Source: CBDUBS01 sp965365445
GTDB lineage: Bacteria > Bacteroidota > Rhodothermia > Rhodothermales > DASSAV01
Assembly (NCBI GenBank): GCA_965365445.1
Contig: CBDUBS010000118.1
Location: forward strand, 1 to 10,904
DNA length: 10,904 nt
Direction of reading: 5' to 3'
Of the stretch, positions 1 to 6,721 are shown piece after piece. The number at the start of each line of letters is the position of its first letter. The first letter of the stretch is position 1. A program made the position numbers and the translations under genes. Under the pieces are notes generated by a model. It had not been told where the DNA came from. It saw only the letters and a program-made list of their open reading frames with translations, and ran no database searches.

Positions 1-56
1 AGGCGGTGTTGCAAAGCTACCAGGAGCAGCGCTGGGTAGAGATCGACCCGAAGTAA
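1..56 (+). CDS. C-terminal fragment of an unidentified protein
   Basis: The first 56 bases hold an open frame (codons in phase with position 3) that reads AVLQSYQEQRWVEIDPK and then stops at TAA 54-56. Only 17 complete codons are visible, so the family cannot be named. A real gene end is supported by the strong intrinsic terminator that begins 15 bases after the stop, in the same orientation. The gene converges on the polysaccharide cluster, which ends at 131, so it is not part of that operon. It could be any cytoplasmic protein, and no function is proposed. Confidence 0.55.
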   Translation, partial: AVLQSYQEQRWVEIDPK

Positions 57-70
57 GCCGAAGTTACCAG

Positions 71-105
71 GGGGCGAGATCCGCTTGCGGGTTTCGCCCC
101 TTTTT
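71..105 (+). terminator. Rho-independent terminator of the left-edge gene
   Basis: GGGGCGA at 71-77 pairs with TCGCCCC at 94-100. An inner stem of ATCCGC with GCGGGT (one G-T wobble) closes a two-base loop, and TTTTT follows at 101-105. The T-run lies only on the plus-strand side, so it ends the gene that stops at 56. On the minus strand the hairpin is followed by CTGGTAACTT, so it is not an obvious intrinsic terminator for the polysaccharide operon arriving from the right. Confidence 0.88.
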
Positions 106-130
106 ACTGCCGCTCCGCGCGAGCCGGAGA

Positions 131-1390
131 TCATGCAGTTGGTTCAAACGACTCGAGTAACGCAGCCCACGCCCTGCAGTTTACTTCCTTCTCGTACCGT
201 TTTAGAAACGCGCCGTGTGCTCGCCGGCCCATCTGCTGCCGCAATTCCGGATCGCCCTTCATCTCACGCAGCGCATCGATCAGCCGGTCGGCGGCTCCCG
301 GCTCCAGTGGATCGATCACCATGCCGATGTTTTCGCTCCGAATCACCGCGCCCGGCTCGGACGCCTCCGGACCTACCATCAGCACGGGTCTGGCGGCCGC
401 CATGATGCCGTACAGTTTCCCCGGGGCGGCGATCCCCGCCATGTCGTTGCGTAGGGTAAGCAAGTGGACGTCTGCCAGAGAAAGCGACTGGCTGAGTTGC
501 TCCCGGGGGAAATAATCGAGGTAGGAAAACGGCCCGATGTGTTGTTCCCGGACGAACGACAGGATTTCTTTCTTCCGCGGGCCCCCTCCGACGAAAAGAA
601 AATGGATATCCGGCTCGTCTTTCAGCGCCTTCATCATGCCGAGCACTTCATCGAACCGGTGGGCCAGTCCGGCGTTGCCCGAGTACATCACCACGAACTT
701 GTCCTCCAGACCCAACTGCCTGCGTAACGGGTTGGCTTCCCGGGAGATAGGGGCAATGTCGTCCTTGTCGCTCCACACGGGGATGGTATGCAGCCGCTGC
801 GGAGCCACCCCCTTGAGCAGAAGCCTTTCCTTCATGAACGGTCCGAGATCGACCACGAAGTCCGCATTTTTGTATCCAGTATCGTTCAGTGCATTGAGAA
901 CTTTCGCCACGGGTTGGTCGGGCCTGAGCATTCCGAGGGCTTCCTCCGCGTCGGGGTGGAGGTCCATCGACCAGATCCCGTAGGGTTGGCCACGCAGCGA
1001 TTTCATCAGCGCTCCAACGTACCCCAAAAGGGGGGGCGTGGTCAGAAAGACGACGTATCGATATTGGGCCTGGAACAGCATACGCCACACCACCCCGAGG
1101 TAGTAGCTGGCATAATCGATCAGGCGGCCCAGGTGTTTACCCCGGCCGAAGCTGGTCGCCCGCACCCGATGGATGTGCACGCCGTTGCGTACTTCGTAGG
1201 AGGGCGCCTGCAACGCTCCGGCGAGGTACTTCCCCTGACTGCACAGCACGCTGACCTCGTACCCTCTGCGTGCGAGGTATTCCGCGAGGTCCGTCAGGTT
1301 CTGGCCGGTGGCGGCGAAATCCGGCCAGTAGTGCTGGTTCACGAACAGGATAGCTGGGTTCCGTTCCGATGGGCGCCGGGGATTGTTCAA
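131..1390 (-). CDS. WbuB-like family 4 glycosyltransferase
   Basis: This is a predicted cytoplasmic, retaining GT-B glycosyltransferase of 419 residues, a normal length for WbuB-like GT4 enzymes. The N-terminal half opens with ILFVNQHYWPDFAATGQ (residues 14-30), typical of this subfamily, and has WSMDLHPDAEEALG at 140-153. The C-terminal nucleotide-sugar half has YSGNAGLAHRFDEVLG (236-251), FVGGGPRKKEI (266-276) and PGKLYGIMAAARPVL (323-337). The classic EX7E pair is not obvious. From family knowledge such enzymes add a sugar (often an N-acetylated aminosugar) to a lipid-linked O-antigen or capsule intermediate; the actual donor is unknown. The start is probably TTG at 1390: the frame is closed upstream by a TGA and has no ATG before the conserved region. 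It is the last gene of the cluster, 34 bases after the GT2 gene, and its GC content matches the high-GC flank. Confidence 0.9.
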   Translation of the reverse strand: MNNPRRPSERNPAILFVNQHYWPDFAATGQNLTDLAEYLARRGYEVSVLCSQGKYLAGALQAPSYEVRNGVHIHRVRATSFGRGKHLGRLIDYASYYLGVVWRMLFQAQYRYVVFLTTPPLLGYVGALMKSLRGQPYGIWSMDLHPDAEEALGMLRPDQPVAKVLNALNDTGYKNADFVVDLGPFMKERLLLKGVAPQRLHTIPVWSDKDDIAPISREANPLRRQLGLEDKFVVMYSGNAGLAHRFDEVLGMMKALKDEPDIHFLFVGGGPRKKEILSFVREQHIGPFSYLDYFPREQLSQSLSLADVHLLTLRNDMAGIAAPGKLYGIMAAARPVLMVGPEASEPGAVIRSENIGMVIDPLEPGAADRLIDALREMKGDPELRQQMGRRAHGAFLKRYEKEVNCRAWAALLESFEPTA

Positions 1391-1424
1391 GGTAGTCGTT
1401 GTCAGGGAGTCCGGTCGATGGACT

Positions 1425-2252
1425 TCAGATGCTCAGGTTTTTTTCGCGGCGGCGGAGTTCGCGCACTTTGAGGACGATCATATACTCGTAAATGGCGAGA
1501 AGCCGGCAGTAGGTCAGGCCCGCGTATCCGTCGAGAAACCCTCGCTTGAGCACGTACATGTAGAGAAACCGGAGGGTGGGACGAAACGGAAGTCGGAAGG
1601 ATAATTCTTTCAGGGCTTTACGGCGCTTCACGTTATCGCCAGAGAAGAAATCACGCCAAGAAGGCATATTGCTTCTGATGGCTTTCAGACTCTCTTCCGC
1701 TTCTTTGCTCGAGTAATAATTGTGTTTACCCAACCATGCTTCCAAGCCCTTGTTAAACGTGAAGTGATGAAAGTGATGCCTCAACTCCCCGACTTCCCCA
1801 TGCACTACATAGTGCATATTAATTTCACGTTCAAACGATATCTTGTCAGGTTGGAACAAACGAGTGAACCATGTGGGGTACAGGCTACTATGCTTTATCC
1901 ATTTGCCCAAAAAAAACGTTTTGAAGCGCATTCGGTAGGCAACGTTATTTCGGGAAGTATCGGCCGTGACCTCTAGCATTTCACTTATTAGTTCCGGTGT
2001 AGCAATTTCATCCGCATCCGGGTTGTAGACCCACTTGTGCTTGAAAGGTACCTGGAGCGATGCCGTACGGTGCTTTTTTTCATTATCGAATTTTCTCTGA
2101 ATGACACGGGCTCCTGCCGCACGGGCAATTTCGACAGTTTTATCCGTGCTAAAAGAATCAAATACTACTATGTCATCCGACCACTTCACCGATTCCAGGC
2201 ACTGTGGAAGGATATTTTCTTCATTGAGCGTTAGAATCAGTACCGATATCAT
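1425..2252 (-). CDS. Family 2 glycosyltransferase, LPS-core beta-1,4-glucosyltransferase type (WaaE/KdtX-like)
   Basis: This 275-residue protein has a single GT-A domain starting at residue 1 (ISVLILTLNEE). DSFSTDKTVEIA (32-43) corresponds to the usual DSGSTDGT motif with Gly replaced by Phe. D79-A-D81-E82 is the metal and nucleotide-sugar binding DXD motif. The basic C-terminal part (RRKALKELSFRLPFRP and onward) resembles that of WaaE/KdtX-type enzymes and probably sits at the inner membrane face. Family knowledge predicts inverting transfer of a hexose to LPS core or a related acceptor; the substrate is not established. Its ATG (2252-2250) overlaps the TGA of the acetyltransferase gene in an ATGA arrangement, suggesting translational coupling. 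GC content falls within the gene, from about 55-60% near its 3' end to about 35-45% towards its 5' half, so it may straddle a recombination joint. Confidence 0.9.
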   Translation of the reverse strand: MISVLILTLNEENILPQCLESVKWSDDIVVFDSFSTDKTVEIARAAGARVIQRKFDNEKKHRTASLQVPFKHKWVYNPDADEIATPELISEMLEVTADTSRNNVAYRMRFKTFFLGKWIKHSSLYPTWFTRLFQPDKISFEREINMHYVVHGEVGELRHHFHHFTFNKGLEAWLGKHNYYSSKEAEESLKAIRSNMPSWRDFFSGDNVKRRKALKELSFRLPFRPTLRFLYMYVLKRGFLDGYAGLTYCRLLAIYEYMIVLKVRELRRREKNLSI

Positions 2253-2812
2253 GAGGTCTTGATTATTCTATCCTTGATATATTTTGCAGGATTACCAGCC
2301 ACTATAGTCCATGGGGCTACGTTCTTGACGACAACGGCTCTGGCACCAACCAGAGCGCCGCTTCCAATCGTCACTCCAGGTCCGATGAACGCGTCGGCCG
2401 CCACCCATGCTTCGCGCTCGATAACTATGGGCGCCGTCGTGAGCGGCATAGTGGGATGTTCATGATCATGACTGGCGCCACACAGGTAGCTATACTGACT
2501 AACTGTTGCATGTGAACCGATGAAGATTTTATCTACACAATAACAATCGACAAACTGCCCGAGGCAACTGAAGTCCTCCATGACGAGGTTACCTGGCCAC
2601 CATATTCTTGTGGATGGGTAAACATGCACCCCTCGCCCGATCCGGGCTCCGAACGTGCGGAGCAGGAGTCGACGCCAGCCATGAAGTATCCTTGGGCTCG
2701 TGCGGAAAAATAGCAACCACACGATTCCCCAGACCACTCGACCCAACCTATTTAACAGGGAGTGCGAGCTCGATACTTCCGAAACATCTATTCGTGGCGC
2801 AGAGACATCCAT
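2249..2812 (-). CDS. WcaF-like sugar O-acetyltransferase (hexapeptide repeat family)
   Basis: This 187-residue left-handed beta-helix acetyltransferase resembles the putative colanic-acid acetyltransferase WcaF. A hydrophobic stretch near residues 25-37 (VVWGIVWLLFF) precedes imperfect hexapeptide repeats, including IGRGVHV, FIGSHATV, AFIGPGVTIGSGALVGARAVV. GASHDHEHPTMPL (112-124) carries the expected catalytic histidine, and the C-terminal signature PWTIVAGNPAKYIKDR is present. It would use acetyl-CoA to O-acetylate a sugar of the repeat unit or a lipid-linked intermediate. The start is placed at ATG 2812, two bases after the stop of the preceding glycosyltransferase. A longer frame from 2863 is open but would overlap that gene by 49 bases and adds nothing conserved. 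The stop overlaps the next gene's start by four bases. Confidence 0.9.
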   Translation of the reverse strand: MDVSAPRIDVSEVSSSHSLLNRLGRVVWGIVWLLFFRTSPRILHGWRRLLLRTFGARIGRGVHVYPSTRIWWPGNLVMEDFSCLGQFVDCYCVDKIFIGSHATVSQYSYLCGASHDHEHPTMPLTTAPIVIEREAWVAADAFIGPGVTIGSGALVGARAVVVKNVAPWTIVAGNPAKYIKDRIIKTS

Positions 2813-2814
2813 GA

Positions 2815-4014
2815 TCAGTCGGTTGTTACAAAATCGGGCTGAGGGCCTTTGCCCAGAATCCATTCATAGGCCTCAGTCATCATTCCGGCTACTCTTGGCC
2901 ATCCATACGTAGACATAACATACTCCCGTCCCTTCCTACCCATTTCCAAACGAGCAGCGTCGTCCAATCCTAATGCCACTTTCAGACACGCGACAAGAGG
3001 ATCAACACCTGGTTTTATCCACCAGCCACATCCAAAGGTTTCTAAATCCTTCCAAGGTGCTCCCGTCGTAGTGATAACCGGAATACCGGCGGCCAGTGCC
3101 TCGGCTACAACTACTCCGAAATTTTCGGAATACGTAGGTAGGACGAACAGATTTGCTTTTCGGTATACGTCCCACTTCGTACCGTCATCAACCGATCCGA
3201 GAAAGCTGAATATTTCAGTCATACCGTATTGTTTTATAGCCGCCTCTATTTCACTCCGGTGCCCCCCGTCGTCTGGACCTGCAATTACGACGCTCCAACC
3301 TGCAGGTCGAATTTCTGCCCATGCCTTGACCAAGTTCAACAAACCCTTTTTTTTGTGTATTCTGGAGAGAAATAGTACGCTACGCTCACCCGAATACCTG
3401 AGTTGTTCATTAGAGGTATCGGGGATGACTACTCCGTTTGGGATATATGCTATCGGATTGCGCAGACCTGACCTACGTATATCATCCACCTCCTCGTCTG
3501 AGGTGGCATGAATCAAAGAAGCTCTTTGCAAATTTTTTCTCTGGTACACATGCCAGGCAACTTTTTTTTTGAGTGCTTTTTGCTGAAGTGACCATCGGGT
3601 CAACATCCCGTGAATAGTCACAACGAGCCTGGTATCTGTACGACGGGAAACTACTGCGGCAATATGGTTTGTTGGTTCCCAGAGACCGTTATCGTGGATT
3701 ATGTCCGCGCCAGTTTCAGTGACTATACTTTTCAACATACTTCTGAACTGGACCAGCCCCCTCATTCGACCCGAAATTGAACTGCCAAGCGGAACCAGCT
3801 TCGTGTTTACAGAGCTGTCCAACGGACTTAACGGAGTCGAAAGGTGATCTTCTTCAAAAGAAAGTATAGATGGAATAACACCTTGTGTTACCAGCGCATC
3901 ACAAAGGGGAGGCACCGTACGAGGGGGTCCACCTCGTTCCGGAGCCAGGGACGAAATCGTTTGAATGACACGAACTGATTCATGACCAGTATTTGACAAT
4001 ACTTCGGATCTCAT
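2815..4014 (-). CDS. Family 4 glycosyltransferase
   Basis: This is a 399-residue GT-B enzyme. The N-terminal acceptor half shows SLAPERGGPPRTV (22-34), HDNGLWEPTNH (107-117) and IHGMLTRWSLQQ (134-145), a pattern seen in GT4 enzymes of O-antigen and exopolysaccharide loci. The C-terminal donor half shows IPNGV (191-195), FLSRIHKKKGLLNLVKAW (215-232) and the EX7E motif E297-NFGVVVA-E305. The donor sugar cannot be read from the sequence. The gene begins one base after the previous stop (TAATATG), so translation is probably coupled. Two homopolymers lie in the coding sequence: nine A encoding KKK at residues 149-151 (3562-3570) and eight A at residues 221-223 (3347-3354). Either could slip and switch the gene off. 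Composition is AT-rich compared with the flanks. Confidence 0.92.
   Translation of the reverse strand: MRSEVLSNTGHESVRVIQTISSLAPERGGPPRTVPPLCDALVTQGVIPSILSFEEDHLSTPLSPLDSSVNTKLVPLGSSISGRMRGLVQFRSMLKSIVTETGADIIHDNGLWEPTNHIAAVVSRRTDTRLVVTIHGMLTRWSLQQKALKKKVAWHVYQRKNLQRASLIHATSDEEVDDIRRSGLRNPIAYIPNGVVIPDTSNEQLRYSGERSVLFLSRIHKKKGLLNLVKAWAEIRPAGWSVVIAGPDDGGHRSEIEAAIKQYGMTEIFSFLGSVDDGTKWDVYRKANLFVLPTYSENFGVVVAEALAAGIPVITTTGAPWKDLETFGCGWWIKPGVDPLVACLKVALGLDDAARLEMGRKGREYVMSTYGWPRVAGMMTEAYEWILGKGPQPDFVTTD
3347..3354 (-). repeat. Eight-A homopolymer in a glycosyltransferase gene
   Basis: Eight A (coding strand) encode most of Lys221-Lys223 of the glycosyltransferase and are followed by GGG. In phase this gives AAA AAA AAG, which contains the A AAA AAG heptamer known as a minus-one slippage site in dnaX. 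Whether it has any effect here is unknown. Confidence 0.4.
3562..3570 (-). repeat. Nine-A homopolymer in a glycosyltransferase gene
   Basis: Nine A on the coding strand make exactly three Lys codons (residues 149-151) in the middle of the acceptor half. This is the longest mononucleotide run seen in the window. Runs of this kind in surface-polysaccharide genes can vary in length and cause phase variation. That role is an inference and is not shown by a single sequence. Confidence 0.45.
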
Positions 4015-4015
4015 A

Positions 4016-5263
4016 TTATACTTTAAGCATAAGTAGTTTCAGAGGATTCAATCTATGATTTCGTTGTAGTGCGTTTTTCATACCCGCGCATGCGGCCTGC
4101 CATACACCCTCTGCATACAAGTCAAGCCCCCACCTCTCAATGATCTGTTTGCTTCGTTGTCCGAATCGTCTTCGCTCATCATCGGACAGTTGATGCATAC
4201 GCATCAGAGCGCCAGCTATATCGTCGATGTTCAATGGATCGAATGTCCATCCATTTCCGTTTTCTTCAACCAGGTCGTACGATGCCCCAGCGCCGCGGCT
4301 TACCAATACCGGCAAGCTACACGCCATCGCTTCATTGACGACCAATCCCCACGTATCCTTTATGGAAGGAAGTATCAACGCATTAGCATGTGCATAAAAA
4401 AAGGGAAGACGCTCAGACTTCTGGAAACCACTAAAGATCACACCCTCCAATTTCTCGCTCCGTGTTATACTTTGCAAGACTTCACCTTCAGGTCCATCCC
4501 CTACAAGTGATAGAGACCAGGGCTGACCCACCACATTCTTTCGATATTTCTTGTAGGCAAGTAGCAGGTTAGATAGATTTTTCTCTTTGATAAAACGGCC
4601 TACCATCAAAAAACATTTACCATCCCCACATGGACTCCCACTAACATCCGTCGTCTGTAAAGCTCTGTGAATTTCTGCATGCCGACTGTAATAAGTATTA
4701 TCTACGGTGTCTGCTCCAAACCAGATCATTTCCTGATGAAAACCAAGCTCCGTGAGATAGTCACGACTGGCAGTACCCGCTACTAGTGCGCTATCACAAA
4801 GACGAAGAATTGTTCGTTTTACAAATTCCTTGTAGAAGATACGTTTTCCATCGTCTTTTTTACTGTCAGATGTAACAACCGCAGATTTTCCATTCTGACG
4901 ACACCATAGTATTGCCGCGCGGGCGTCTGCAAAAGAATATCCATTTATTACTACCGCATCTGGGTTAATCTCATTAAGAGTCTGTAATACCGATCTGCGT
5001 ATCGCTGTAGACGATAGCATTCTATAATCCTTACCAGGGTGTATCGTATACAGCCGATAGTCATTCTTTTCATCGACCGACTCCCATGCATATTCGTCCG
5101 TCGACGCCACCTGTACCCCGATGACAACTACGCTTCTGGTTTCCAGGGTGGTGGCACATGCCTTCAGACGAGCGACATGATAGGCGCCGTAACGAGACTG
5201 CAGTATTACAATCTTTCGAACCTCGGCATCCGCGTACCGGGAGCGGGTATGCACCCGCTTCAT
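4016..5263 (-). CDS. Family 4 glycosyltransferase
   Basis: This 415-residue GT-B glycosyltransferase starts its N-terminal half at about residue 17 (KIVILQSRYGAYHVARLKA), and FVKRTILRLCDSALVAGT (147-164) lies near the end of that half. The donor half has LMVGRFIKEKNLSNLLLAY (219-237), SLVGDGPEG (252-260) and D303-TWGLVVN-E311, a DX7E variant of the EX7E motif. GAGASYDLVEENGNGW (324-339) is also typical of GT4 enzymes. It presumably adds one sugar to a lipid-linked oligosaccharide at the cytoplasmic face; the substrate is unknown. ATG 5263 is chosen because it follows the previous stop by one base (TAAAATG), matching the style of the next junction. An open extension to 5353 would overlap the membrane-protein gene by 89 bases and encodes nothing conserved. 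Composition is AT-rich like its neighbours. Confidence 0.9.
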   Translation of the reverse strand: MKRVHTRSRYADAEVRKIVILQSRYGAYHVARLKACATTLETRSVVVIGVQVASTDEYAWESVDEKNDYRLYTIHPGKDYRMLSSTAIRRSVLQTLNEINPDAVVINGYSFADARAAILWCRQNGKSAVVTSDSKKDDGKRIFYKEFVKRTILRLCDSALVAGTASRDYLTELGFHQEMIWFGADTVDNTYYSRHAEIHRALQTTDVSGSPCGDGKCFLMVGRFIKEKNLSNLLLAYKKYRKNVVGQPWSLSLVGDGPEGEVLQSITRSEKLEGVIFSGFQKSERLPFFYAHANALILPSIKDTWGLVVNEAMACSLPVLVSRGAGASYDLVEENGNGWTFDPLNIDDIAGALMRMHQLSDDERRRFGQRSKQIIERWGLDLYAEGVWQAACAGMKNALQRNHRLNPLKLLMLKV

Positions 5264-5264
5264 T

Positions 5265-6668
5265 TTACCTGACTCTACCATTCGATAAACTGCCACCACC
5301 ATACAATCGCGACAATCCAATAATAAGCCAAACAAACAAGCCCGGTCCTCCAAATGAGAAAAAGATCATTTCGCCCACGTTGACGGATATGGCAGCCATC
5401 ATCATCCAGGCTAACTCACCGTATGAACTAATGATAACCGGTTTTACGAGCAAAACGAACAGAACCAGAAAAAGAATAGTGCCGAGTATGCCTGTTTCCT
5501 CCAGAATAGCTGAAGGCAAGAAACCTTTTTCGGTTGGCGCGCTCAATGGTACACCAAACGTACTACTGCGATCCACCGCCAGTGCTTCCCTATCGGAGGC
5601 TACACCAAAACCAATTCCTATAACTGGACTTTTCTGAAAATTCTCGATTGATTTCGATATTAATCCACCGCGCGAAGCCTCGAATCGTTCAGATAGTTCA
5701 AGTTCCGTTTCCGGATTTTTCTGGATGAATTCCAATAGCCTGTTTTGTATCGATGGGGACAAGAGAGCGACTGCCAGAATTAGAAATAAAAGAGCCAGAC
5801 GCTCTAGCCTTCCAAAAACAAGGAGCAATATGGCCTTACGATATGGGTTAAAGAGTAACACCAGGACCAATCCTAGACCAAGAGCAAGCACACTCGTCCT
5901 CGACTTGGTAGCAAACAACTGTATATAACCCAGTAGCAATCCTGTAATCAAAATATATGACCTCCCACCTCTGAGAAGAATGCCCGTCAGTAATGCAAGA
6001 AACGGAACAAGAAAAACTCCCAAAGTTTGCGGATGATAAAAAAGACCTTGAAATCCCATGTATGGTCGATAATAACCCAAACCAAGGACGTATATTAAAA
6101 TATTAAGTATTATCACAACAAAATAAATGGTAATATAAAATGAAGCCCAATAATCCTTTTCCTTACTCATCATTTCGAATCCCAAGACTACCGTGATTAC
6201 TCCAATAGTGAAGGTGGCTAGCTTAAGGAGAGAAATGACTGGGGCATAACTCACAACCACTGCCATTATGGCTGCCATTATACTAAAGACAAATAAAGCA
6301 ATAATTACACCCGGTATTCTTCTGTTCTCAACGATATAGTCAAATATTATTCTACTAAATGACGTCAGTAAGATTATCCATCGAAGCATCGACACCGCCC
6401 CAGTCTGGTATATCAAAATCGTACTCAGAAGTCCTAGGAGCAATGAAATCGTCAAGGCTTCCAAAGCATGCTTCGTCGATCGTAAAGCCCATAATACCAG
6501 TCCACCACAAACCAGAGAAACTACAGCATTGGAAAAAACCGACAGAATTATAATTAGAGTAATAATGTATGCCGTACTCGGAAGTAGTCGTGTATCGCCC
6601 CAGGAGGTCCTGGCACATTCTAGAGGTCGTGGGAAACTCATGTCTATTGCTGACAATCTTTCAACCAT
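5265..6668 (-). CDS. O-antigen polymerase/ligase-type membrane protein (Wzy/WaaL superfamily)
   Basis: This 467-residue protein is almost entirely hydrophobic helices, with segments near 31-62, 70-88, 93-112, 119-166, 176-197, 208-232, 236-275, 279-305, 390-412 and 417-452. The family landmarks are GLFYHPQTLGVFLVPF (208-223), ATKSRTSVLAL (253-263), and a large polar, probably periplasmic loop at about 304-390. That loop contains ERFEASRGG (327-335) and SPVIGIGFG (347-355) and is followed by EETGILG (390-396). Such proteins use undecaprenyl-diphosphate-linked glycans either to extend the chain (Wzy) or to transfer it to lipid A-core (WaaL) or another acceptor; sequence alone rarely separates the two. 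Wzy is slightly favoured by its place among glycosyltransferases. ATG 6668 is the farthest reasonable start, and ATG 6641 is an alternative. A 53-base gap separates it from the preceding gene. GC content is as low as about 27% around 6061-6120. Confidence 0.88.
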   Translation of the reverse strand: MVERLSAIDMSFPRPLECARTSWGDTRLLPSTAYIITLIIILSVFSNAVVSLVCGGLVLWALRSTKHALEALTISLLLGLLSTILIYQTGAVSMLRWIILLTSFSRIIFDYIVENRRIPGVIIALFVFSIMAAIMAVVVSYAPVISLLKLATFTIGVITVVLGFEMMSKEKDYWASFYITIYFVVIILNILIYVLGLGYYRPYMGFQGLFYHPQTLGVFLVPFLALLTGILLRGGRSYILITGLLLGYIQLFATKSRTSVLALGLGLVLVLLFNPYRKAILLLVFGRLERLALLFLILAVALLSPSIQNRLLEFIQKNPETELELSERFEASRGGLISKSIENFQKSPVIGIGFGVASDREALAVDRSSTFGVPLSAPTEKGFLPSAILEETGILGTILFLVLFVLLVKPVIISSYGELAWMMMAAISVNVGEMIFFSFGGPGLFVWLIIGLSRLYGGGSLSNGRVR

Positions 6669-6721
6669 TGCGATTTCATGCTATACGACGTGCTTAATCG
6701 CAGCAAAGGATGAATTTATAT

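Noticed and set aside
71..105. Bidirectional terminator that would also end the polysaccharide operon
   Set aside because: The minus-strand side of the hairpin is followed by CTGGTAACTT, not a T-run. I found no other intrinsic terminator between 57 and 130.
788..1471. Plus-strand open frame of 227 codons
   Set aside because: It is antisense to the WbuB-like glycosyltransferase, runs into the GT2 gene, and shows no recognisable domain.
2813..2863. Upstream extension of the acetyltransferase gene
   Set aside because: It would overlap the preceding glycosyltransferase gene by 49 bases, adds no conserved sequence, and the internal ATG at 2812 sits two bases after that gene's stop.
5264..5353. 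Upstream extension of the glycosyltransferase gene at 4016-5263
   Set aside because: It overlaps the 3' end of the polymerase-like gene and encodes nothing typical of GT4 enzymes. ATG 5263 follows the stop by one base.
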